Origin: Bedellia somnulentella
Lineage: Eukaryota; Arthropoda; Insecta; Lepidoptera; Bedelliidae
DNA length: 64,000 bases
Reading direction: 5' to 3'
NCBI GenBank assembly: GCA_963576735.1
Contig: OY755181.1
Coordinates: forward strand, 6,076,001 to 6,140,000
Below the pieces are notes generated by a model that worked only from the letters and a program-made list of their open reading frames with translations, ran no database searches and was not told the origin of the DNA. This document shows, piece by piece, positions 12,801 through 24,800 of the stretch (within the stretch, counting starts at the first letter, position 1; each line of letters starts with the position of its first letter). The position numbers and the translations under genes were made by a program.

Positions 12801-15800
12801 AAATTTTGCAGGGTGTAAAGCGCTCTGTGGACTCGCTAAGGCTAAATCCTTACGCGGCGGCTGAGATTATCGCTGTAAAGGTGACTTCAGTAGCCTATTT
12901 CATCTGGAAAGGCCAAATTTATTACAACTGTAGTTAGATTTGACGTTGCCTTTATGTATTATAGTTTTCTGCTCTTATTTTGTAGAATATTAGTGTTGCT
13001 AGCTTTTGTTTTGTGCTTTTAGGTTTGATAGGTTTTTAAGTTTTATTTATGATTTTAATGTTTCCTAGATAGTTTTGGCTCCGTAATACCACATACACGA
13101 TGTATCAATTATATCTAAAATATAAAATATTTTTCCATCGAGGGTTGGGCAACCCTACACTGAATAGGGTGATTTGACAATAGTCCACCACGCTGGCCAA
13201 GTGCAAGTTAGCGGTGATTTTTGAAGTATTACTATTTGATATTATCCAATGATAATGCTGCAGGGTCTGCAAGCTGCTGGACATGACATTTCTGCAGCAA
13301 CTGTTCTGCAGTTGAAGGTACTACAAAATAAATTCACTTTATGGAATTCACTAACATAAAGATATACCTTCCTTACTAATTCTTTCATACTGATAAATTG
13401 TAGGGATTCTTCTTTTTAGAATATAGAAAGAAGAACTTGGAACACAAAGAAAATACTATTATTTGTTTACTATATAAAATACTATTGCATGGTTATTTTA
13501 TGCTTCTTTTAATTGATCTTGTAGTATACTGCTTCTTCTCTATATTTCATTTATAAGCATGCATTCCATTTTGATATATAATAGTAATTTAACCTTTCGA
13601 TTTCCACTGTCTCGAAATTAGCGATTGGTCTTCTTGACGTGGTCATTAAAACTTGGACGTAATTCATTCATCATAGCTCATTTGTCCCTCCAAAAGGTTA
13701 ATGCCTGCCCTGTATAGCCATAGCCATAAGCGCATATACCTGACCAATACAAGTACTGAATCTTAAGTTTGTATAATCAGCTGATTCAGATTAATCGTAA
13801 AAGGCGACTGAGGGTTTTGGAGCTTTTCAAGTGATCATTGGACAATGTGTCTGGAGATGATGTTATAATTTCTCACTATAAAAAATGCATGAATGTCTTC
13901 GGAATTTCTTATAGTGAATGCCTAATTATTACTTTTTATGACTTACAGCCCTAAGTACATTTGTGTACGTCAGATATCAATATCATATAACTACACCTTG
14001 TTATAACTTTTTGTGCAAATGAGCTTAACAAGGCAACGAGAGGTTAAACTTGTCAACATATTCACATTTTGTAAAACTAAACTAAATAATACAGGGTGAG
14101 CCTGGCGAACCAGGGCCGCCAGGGCCTCCGGGCCCTACTGGGACAGAAGGTATTCCAGGAGCCGAAGGCAGAGTAGGGCCTCCCGGACCATTAGGGCCCC
14201 CTGGAGCACAAGGAACCCCAGGGCCTCAAGGGCCTATTGGCCCCACTGGACCTATAGGGCCGATTGGACCTAGAGTGAGTGAGATATTTTAGTTTTTTTT
14301 TATTATTTAATAGTCTAGAGGTGTCATTTTATTTGTTTCATAGATATGTTACTTTTTCCTCCATCCTAGTAATCATAACTGATTTATAGACAGAAAAATC
14401 ATATTCTTTTTGTAATTTTAGATTTGAGAATGATAGAATAGAATAGAATAACTCTTTATTGTACATCAAACACAAATTTACAAAAGAAATTATCATACAG
14501 TTTACAGTGAGGTACAATCGGCGGTCTTATCGCTAAAAGCGATCTCTTCCAGACAACCTTTGGAAGGTGAGATCGGTAAACTAGTTATCTAGGTAGATGC
14601 ACAAAACAAGCTTACTTTAAAACTAACTTATTTAATTGAAATAATAACATAAATATTAATTACACAAAATAATATAGGTACATATTACACACATATGAAC
14701 ACACATACATACATAACTACATACTTTTATATATACAAGTAATACAAATACCTAAATAAAATACACAAATACGTTTTAGAAATATAATTAATATATATAA
14801 TTTAAAAAGCAACAGTATTACAGCGCTTCAGTGAGATAGTGTTGTTTCACCAGATCCTTGAACACATTAAGGGATTTAGCCAGTCGCACCTCCACAGGAA
14901 GTGCGTTCCACAATTGCACAGCGTGTACAGAAAAAGAGGAGCCATAGAAATTGGTTGAATGAGAGGGAATGGTTAATTGAAGATTATGGTCTGAACGTAA
15001 ATTAAGGTTATGGGAAGAAGATAGAAATTGAAAACGTTCTATTAGATAGAAAGGGGTGGCAGGATTGAACAAGATAGAGTAAAGAAGAGACAAAGTATGC
15101 GCATTTCGGCGGAGGCGAATAGGAAGCCACTTAAGTTTAGAACGATAAACAGACACGTGATCATACTTACGCAATCCAAAAACAAACCTTATGCATAAGT
15201 TTTGGAGACGCTCTAATTTATTTAGCTGTTCTTCCGTTAAATCAAGATAACAGGTATCAGCGTAATCCAAAATTGGAAGGAGTAGAGATGTAGTAGTAGA
15301 GTAGGATGATTTCGAAATGGAGACTGTATTTCAAATTCGTTGTGATAAATATGATTGAAAAGTATTTGTTTGTTAAATATATTTAGACTTAGAATAAAGC
15401 ACTTATATCCGTGAATGACTAACGAGGCGAATAAGGTTTCGTGGCTTTTTAAGCAAGTGCTGACCAATTATCGAAAATCCTTTATTTTTTATCCCGTTCA
15501 ACAATCAAAAGTGGCTGCGGTATGCAAATATATGCTTTGAACATCTTTCCAACTAAATCGCATACATAAAGAATAAATAAAGGAAAGAAAAATTTCAACA
15601 CAGGCGGGATTAAAATTTTTCTTTCCTTTATTTATTCTTTATTTATTAGTAATAATCCCCACATGAGGTTTTCATGAACAAAAAGATTTAAATTAAATCG
15701 CATACATCCATTTGGATTTAGATATCCTATCTATTATGGAAAATAACTTTATACCACAATAATTTCTGATTACTATGACATTATTTTATTCTTTCTCAGG

Positions 15801-18800
15801 TTCGATTTATCTAATTTTATTTATTTATTCTTAGATTCTTACTGTTTCTTAGTATTTTCTAAGATTTTCACGATTGCACATTATAATTGAAACAACTTTT
15901 GATTTTCGGATATTTTAATCGCGTATTATTACATTATTTTTTTTTTTTTTTTTTTTTTAAAGCCCGACGTTTCGAAAACTTTTCAGTTATCATGGTCACG
16001 GGAAGACTGAGGTGTTATTTGTCATTATACAGTACTATAAAATTATTAATACTAACTACCTTCACAAAATTTTAAGTTACATTTGCGTTTAATATTTGCT
16101 ATGTACAAAAAGAGCTAATGTTATCTGGAGTCTTGCTAGTGTTCTTCCCTCGCTTGGTTGTGCTAATGATCGGGTTCCAAGCAGGTGGTAATTGCCAACC
16201 ATCATCTCTATTGAAGTTTGGATGTTTCTTTATTTCAATAGACTCGCGTATCATTCTAGGTATCAATCGATTCTCTTTTGCTAGAATTGTAGGTTTGTCA
16301 AAACGCATGTGGTGGTTTGGCTTATCGAAGGTGTGTTCACACAAAGCAGATCTTCCAGGACGCCTATTCTTCATATCAGCAATATGTTCTCTAACGCGAG
16401 TTGCTACANNNNNNNNNNNNNNNNNNNNNNNNNNNNNNNNNNNNNNNNNNNNNNNNNNNNNNNNNNNNNNNNNNNNNNNNNNNNNNNNNNNNNNNNNNNN
16501 NNNNNNNNNNNNNNNNNNNNNNNNNNNNNNNNNNNNNNNNNNNNNNNNNNNNNNNNNNNNNNNNNNNNNNNNNNNNNNNNNNNNNNNNNNNNNNNNNNNN
16601 NNNNNNNNTGAGTAGGTCGTTCTGATGAGATTCGAGATGTGACTGAAGAGTTGGGTCGAAGAAATAATGTTTTGAGATCATGTTAGAGCATTTAAAGTAA
16701 TGAGTTATGGCAAACTTAAAGACGGGGTCATATAGTGAAATAATGTAATTGAATTGGTTATTATAACAGTTTCGTAAATTAATATAGATGACAATAAAAA
16801 TCACCAAATTGGTATGTATTATAATTCCATGTTAACTAATTAACTTACTAACTCAAACAACTCAACAAACTCGAAAAGAAACAAAAGATTGGAATTTGAG
16901 TTACTCAAGATTCCTAATCTATTAAATTTACTTAAATCGTAATGAAGACTTAAAGGCTCGAGTTCTTTCAATACCACCCTCAAGGAATATACCAGCACTG
17001 AGCTCTATTCTTCTGACTGTTTCCTTTCATTTAGGCATTATTTTCAAGTTATCTATATGCATTTGAATTGCATCTACTTCCTCTATAAAATACCAGATAT
17101 ACTATCCGGAATGAAATCAATTTACAAGGAATTTATCTTCAGTAAACAATGTATAGCTACAACTCTATCCTTGATGTATTAGGTCATCCTATAGATGCTT
17201 TATCTCTTCGTTGGAACATATTATTGATAGTTTGACAGTTTGCATGATTTGCTTTGCAATTTTGGACCTGGTTTTTGACTGTATTAGCATGCGCATGATA
17301 ACTTATATTCACAGATAGTACAAATGACAAACTAAAATGTGTAATTTTAGATGTAGTGGTTTTCATGCTTTAACCATAGACACACACTAACGCAGTAGAT
17401 CTTAGTTGGAAAACAGTGAAAGCAACAACGGTGGTGGAGAATATACAAGTAATTAAGGTAAGGTTTAACACTTTTCTGGTTTGTAGATTTAAAAAAGCTT
17501 TTGTATATAGTGATTTGTTGCAAAATAAGAGTAATAATCGTATGAAATGATGTAGAGTGGGTATAGACTTTTCGTAAGTTGAACAGACGCGACTTTGTAA
17601 AAGTAAAAGTCTTGAGAAGCCATTGAATAAAGGTAGCACAGGACCAGTTATTTAATATAGTTTAGGATAGTCTAGCAGTTAATGTCTATAGGCGACGTGA
17701 TGTATGTAATAATGTATAGGATGAAAAAGTATATGTATTTTGTACGTTGTCGAAGAAGCTTTTGGTTGTTACATTTTTAATTATTCTAAATCAATTTTAC
17801 TAAAATAATCAAAAATTAAACGTGGCTTCGCATAAAACGTGCGCTGTAAATAGTTATTTTTAAAATAATTAATATTGTTTAATACTTAAATCAACTTGAG
17901 CACGGCAATTATTAATCTCCAAAAGTAATGAAAGATGAAAAACTAAAGTAATCAAACATAAAAATAAAACCTTAATAATACGATTATTCCCGATTTAAAA
18001 TTAAAAATTCCTAAGCCACTTTTGGGAGGCGGAGGGTTTTTTTTTAATTAAAGGACGTTATCGGTGATTTTTCAGCCACACCGCCCAACAATCACTTGCC
18101 AAGCCCCAATATCCTAAGCTTTCTATCGAAAAATCAGCAAATAGAGATTCTGTACTAAAAACATAATATTAAGTATTTGCATTCCATCTCTTTCTATACC
18201 AGTGATGTAGTTGCTGTAATAACTCTATCCAGGTCAAATTCAAGAGCTTCACTTTTGTCATATAAAGTGTGATGATAATTATTTACAACCAAATATTTCA
18301 GGTCCTGGAGGTCCCAGAGGTCCACCGGGCACAGACGGGGCACGAGGAGTTCCTGGTCCTCCTGGGAGACCGGTTAGTTATAGTACATATATACTTTCGG
18401 TATTTGTTTAGCCAATTTCGTAAGTTAAGGCTTAAATAAAAGATGCGTGGAATTAAAATTGATGATTGTTTTTTCAGCTTATGTGTATTTAGTGATTAAT
18501 TTATCATAGTTGTTTGACGATGAGAAAAAATATCGTGACGAAACCCACATGACTAAGTGGTACTTAGTAGTAGTAGTTGTACTTAGTCATATGACAGAGT
18601 ATTCGTACAAACGGCGATGAGTACACTGTCCAAGCAAAATGGTGGTACTCTGAACACCAAGTGCCAATGTCACGTGACATTCAGAAGTATTGGAAACTCT
18701 GCCAAACCCTTCTGGGATATACAGCGTGAACATTCGAGTCATTGAGCCTATGTGAGATTACTAAATTATTTAAGCCGTTGTTTCCAGTATATTTAATGTA

Positions 18801-21800
18801 TATTATTATTCTCCTTTCAGGGTCTAATGGGTGAGAAAGGAGAGAAAGGTGAATATGGTGACATGGGTTCACCAGGGATGCTCGGCGCCCCTGGCTTACC
18901 AGGACCACCAGGTTACCCCGGCTTGAAAGGAGATAAAGGCGATAAAGGAGACTCGGTAATCACTTGAACTGCTTATTATACTTACAATTTATAGTGTGTA
19001 TAGCTGTGTAGTGTCGGCTTAGAATAGCACTACCCCATTTCTTCCGGTGGGTGTACGTAAGAGGCGACTAACGGTATTGGGGCTTTTAAGGGATTTTCGG
19101 ACGATGCGGTTGGAGACCCATCACCAACAACCTTTATTTCACCATCTTTTGCCCACGCAAATTCCAAAAGTGGCTGAGGAATTTCTAATTCCTCAGCTCT
19201 GGCTACCCCTTTTAGGGATTTATAGCTGTGAGTATATGTATGTATGTATGTAATTTATAATAGACTTTATTAAATCCAACTTCAATTTAGTTTATAGCGA
19301 GGTTTTGTTAAAAGTTAGTTAAAAAGCCTGGTGTCTGTGAAGTCAGTTTACGGACAATAATTTTACGTCATACTATAATATGAAATGCTTTATTCATCAT
19401 ATAATGATTATATTCATTAATTTAAATAAAAAGTATATCATTTATTCATACCTAGTTGTAATAGATTTGAGAACCAGCTCTATTATACTATTATATTCGA
19501 TCATGATGTCATCTCTGTTAATGTATGTTATTTTTAATTAACTGCAAGTTTGTTTAAGGAATAAATAAATATGGATATTGGTGCCCACATAACTATATAT
19601 CAAAGAAGGACAGCCACAACTCGAAAAATTCCTGAGAAGCTATTGCGGTCACTTGAAGTCCTAGTCGTTATTTAACCCAAATTCAAATAGTTTTGAATTA
19701 TTTTTAAAGATAGGCCGATAAGATTTAAAAAAAACTATATAAAGTGCAGACCACATAGGTTTCAATCCTGATATGATGCTACCCTAGATCTTCAACGGTG
19801 TTTTTGATTGTGTCGATTTTATTTATTTTTCTATATTCTATATTAGTAATAGTAGTGCATGTGTATAAGCCGCCTATATGATGGGCAAATACTAAAAATA
19901 CTTGTTTTATCTATATTTTAGCCTTTTCTGAAGTAACCAGAATTGTTTATTTACCAATATTTTAAACAGTGAGTGAAATAATAATGAAGATACTCAAAGG
20001 ATAAACACTCCAATGATATGCTTGGTCTAATAAAAAAATATTATTGTACACACCAGTTATTAGAAATGTCGTGTGATAGTAAAATTAATTTTCCACCCAT
20101 TAACGATTAAAAGCGTAAATACTTTGCTGTCATCCCAGTTTAAAAGGCATTTTAAATTAAATTGCTCTGCACTTCTTAGTAAACTCTACACAACAAAATC
20201 TGCCATCTTAATCATTGTAACAATAACTAATTGTTTTTTTTTCAATTTCATGTTGCTGCTGAAACAGAAATATCGCAAATTGAGAAGAAGACAGGTAATT
20301 ATCAACTCTGATGTATATAATTCAAATTTAGTTTTTAGTATAAACGCAATCCTCATACAAAATCATATTCAAAGACAAGACCATAAAATTTACAGATCTG
20401 TGGATTCGTTCGAATCGATGACTGAATAAAAAAGTTGGTCATCGAAGAACTCCTATTATATTATAGAAAAATTATTTTATCAATTTAAATTTATAACTAG
20501 TCAATTTGTAATCAATACATAGTATAAAACAAAGTCGCTTTCGCTGTATGTCCGTATGTATGCTTAGATCTTTAAAACTACGCAGCGGATTCAGATGCGG
20601 TTTTTTTTAATAGATAGAGTGATTCTTAAGGAGGGTTTGTATGTATAATAAATGCATAATATAGTAGAGAAACACTGATAAATTTAAAGGTTTCTAATGT
20701 GATGTCGTAAATAAGCACGTTTTTTTGCGCTTATATTGCAAACGCTGGCTGAACCCTACGAGATAGACCAAAATAATGTACTACAGTATTGTTCACCTTA
20801 AAAAGTTCAACAAAAAAGTCCGCGATGGTATATGTCTATCTCTTAGGGATAACCCAGCATAACCATTTTTATTCTTTACTAAACAATGGTTATTTACGAA
20901 GTGATTTTAAACAATACAGCATTAATCCTTATCCAATTAAGTACCTTAAATAAATTGTGCATTTATTATAGACCAATATGCTTTTTACAGCATGTAATTT
21001 AAGTGAATATTACCGAAGATATTACAAATTTAAAATGCAGGATCGTAGTTGTTTGCACTGGGCGGCGCGTGCCTATAAATAGCGCGTCGATGGCCGCGCT
21101 TTGGCTTATAGCACTTTATGATTTGCAGCGATCGCACGCGTTTATCGGAGCTCTCTAGCGAGGAAAATATCAAGAATTAAACATGTTTGTATTGGCTAAT
21201 GACAAAAAAGCTGTGAACGTTGTTTATAAGGACATTCTGTAGTATGTATGTTTTGCATTGCACCCGTGCGAAGCCGGGGCGGGTCGCTAGTAGTCTATAA
21301 ATATATATATATATATATATATATAATATAATAGCTAAAATTATATTGAGTCATTTGCCACTTTTAAAATAATCAAGATTAGCAAATTATGACTAAATAA
21401 CTATACGGCCGACTAAATTCTATTATTATTTTATCATCAGTATTATTTCAAAAGTTTCCAATAATTAGATTGAACTAAGTCATAAAGTAAAAACTACCCA
21501 TTCGATAAAATCCCAAAGCCAAACCTAATAAATTAATATCAAATTATATTATTTTTGTAAACATAAGTCTAACAACCAATGTTGAATTTGCAGGGAGATG
21601 CAACTGGATACGAGCTGTATGGACATGAATTTGTAAGTATTTTTTAATATTTAAATATTATTATAATTAGGGATAATTATCAGCTTGAAATTGATTTTGT
21701 CTTGATTATTCAATTTATCAAATATTGTTTTTTTTTTTAGTCATCTTTTCCCCACTCAACTTTCAAAAGTGGCTGAAAAATTTCTAATTTCTCAGCTCTG

Positions 21801-24800
21801 GCTACCCCTTTTAGGGATTTAAACCGTAAGTATATGTATGTATGTATGTATTCAATTTATCGTTTCGACAGATAGTTAGTTGGGATTTTATATTATATTT
21901 TTTATTTATATATAAGCACATGTATGAGAAGAATGAGAAATGTGAGGGAAGCAAGATAAGTTTTACAGGATTATAAAAGGTATATAAGAATAACAGTAGT
22001 ACTGTATAAGTATACAGGAGATAAGTAAATAAGGTCATCCTTATAGATATAAGATAAGTTAATAAGGATGACCTTATTTACTTATCTCCTGTATACTTAT
22101 ACAGTATTATACCTAATATCACCAGTGATTCTAAAATTTGCTTTTTATCCGCTTAATATCTGTCCTTTTTTTTTCAAATAATCATTAACACCATGCTAGC
22201 GTCAGCATTGAAAACAACTGGTGTGTTACGCAACAATTTGATTTTAAATAACAGTTACTTATCTTCCAATGACAAAGTCGAGCAAAAAATGTTACTTCAG
22301 AATTATTTTAGTTTTATCCAGCAAATCTTGTTTGGTACATAATTTTTTTAAAGATGAAATTCGCGAGGCTGTGGTTTATGACTAAGGGGTGTAAAAAGTT
22401 GAGTAACTTTTGTTCTTATATCTACTGAACTTAAAAATATAACGGAACACTCGACCATAACTCACAGTTCTACATTCCGAAACGTTCCCAAGTTATATTA
22501 ATAGAAAATCCCCAGCCATTTTAGGAAGCTGAGAAAGGAAAATATTTAAGAAAGAAAGAAAGAAAAATAATTAAATAGAGAAAGTGATATTCGAAGCCAA
22601 CACTACACAGCTGTGTATTAGAGGATAAATATATTTCAAGTAGAGAAGGTATTTTGCCTACAATTAGTTAAGATACTCCAAAGTCTTAATTTATATAAAA
22701 ATCGTGCGGAGGGAAAGGTAGGAACACAATTATTTAAGCCGAAACTGATAATAATAAACCGCAAACATTTGATTAGGTTATTTGAAACATTTTGGCAGTC
22801 AGTGATATTTAATAGAGAATTCTTCAGCTTCTTCAGAAACTTGCATTAAAATAAAGTAAAAAATAAAAATAAAAATATTTATTTTCGGACAGCATAAAAT
22901 CCATTGTGTTATAATCTTAAAACTAGGTGTGTTAGTACTTATATTCTACTAAGGATTTGGTTATATTAATTAGTTTAAAAAAATACTAATAAACTTACCT
23001 TTTAAATTACCTTTTTGGAAAGAAAAACAACAATTGCTGTTATGCCAAAAAATTGCCTCTACCAAACATACGACACCATATTTGATCCAATCTAACACTT
23101 TTGCGACATGTACGACGTAATACTGTTAGTAAGGTGTTGAATCCATTTACACAAGAGATGGTAAAAATTAGTAAAAATTAGAAGTGTTGCTTCTTCACCT
23201 GATTTTATTAATATCAAAGTTATTTGAAACCAAAAATAAACTTACAAACAAAACTAAAAAGAAAATAACGTGTGTTTCAGCTAATGGGACCCCCTGGCGC
23301 CCCTGGACCTATGGGCCCTCAAGGGGAAACCGGACCTCCTGGGTTCAAAGGTGACAAAGGGGACCCAGGCTTTAGGGGAAAACCGGTGAGTGCACTATCA
23401 ACAAGTAAAGCGTTCAAAATTATTTAAAAATACATTTGAATAATATTAGCTTTGTTCTAGGATATTTATAAGTTTTTATGCTGCTCTAATCTATAAGTTT
23501 TATTTGGCCCCACCCTGTAGTTTCGCCCACACTTTATTTCCCAGTATTTGGCGGCCACTCACACTTTTCTAACCTCAACGGTCATTGTAATATATCTACA
23601 ATATGCTTTGTGCAATGTCATTCAAGTTTTCCAATTGTTTGGACTTTATCCGTTTTTACCGCTATCGCTGTGGATTACTATCTGACCAGACGTCAGGACT
23701 CAAGAGAAAACCTCTCGTAGCGTTCTCTTTTATCCCAACAACCCGATCACCCCCGAACTTAAGGCCTCAGCTTCCACATCATTCAGACATTAATGTTTCG
23801 ATGACGAGGATGAAGAACCCTGAATTTGATCTCTATAATTGAATCTCTTTTGAATGCCACTGGCATAAGCTTTCAGAGAGTTGCGAGCAGGGTGGTTGAT
23901 GAATTAACCCCGCTCGGTCATTGGTTTTGACTGTATTCCTCTCTTAATCAATTTAGTTTAGACACACACACACCTAGGTGAAGCATACACAAAACGAAGC
24001 CATAAAACGTTGCAATAAAACTGGCACCAAATGTCAAAGCCCGTTTGTTTCAAATATTTAGCAAGCCAATCACAGCTTTAAAATCAGCTGGGTTAGAATT
24101 GTTGAAATTATTATGAGTATTTTCAGAAAGGTGAATTATCTTTGTATGTTAGAATGATTGTCAGATTTGACATTGATTAGCAAAACAATTGATCAGAGTG
24201 CAATTTTATATATGTTAAAATAATAGTATTTTTTCACGACCAGTACAACTTTGTTAGTTGGTCTTATAGTATTAATAGTCTTTCTTATGGTACTTCTTAT
24301 ACGTTTGCCACTTGAAATCATTCGCTAAGTAAATATCTGTACTTAATTTTTCAATTCTCACAATTTCAGGGTGATAAGGGAGAAAAAGGAGATGCTGGAC
24401 CAATGGGCCTACCGGTGAGTTTCTATTTTAATATATTATTTAAATTGTACATACATACATTCATATGCTCACGGCTATAAATGCGTATAAGGGGTAGCCA
24501 GAGCTAAAGAATTAGAAATTCTCCAACCGCATTGACCGAAAATCCCTTAAAAGCCCCAACACCGTTAGTCTTAAATAGTTGGCTTAATAAGGCACTAACC
24601 TGTTTCTTCCCTCGGCTATCGTGGTCTTTAAGCGTTTGTTGGGCGATGTGTTTCGAGACTGATCACTGACTATTTTTTTATTGGACAATATTTTCCGCAT
24701 TCAACTTTCACAAGTGGTTGAGGAATTTCTGATTCTGATGCCCTGATCACCCTTTTTCGGTAATCATAGCCTTGAGTATTCATGAATGGTGTTAGTAATA

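Noticed and set aside
16621..16660. CTGATGAG as hammerhead core on the plus strand
   Set aside because: It lies in what reads as Penelope-like coding sequence on the other strand and lacks the GAAA block at the right distance.
20073..20429. 118-codon open frame in a collagen intron
   Set aside because: Low-complexity AT-rich sequence with no family motif, signal peptide or conserved pattern.
23603..23842. 79-codon open frame with balanced composition
   Set aside because: No homology I can name and no splice signals in frame; left as unassigned intron.
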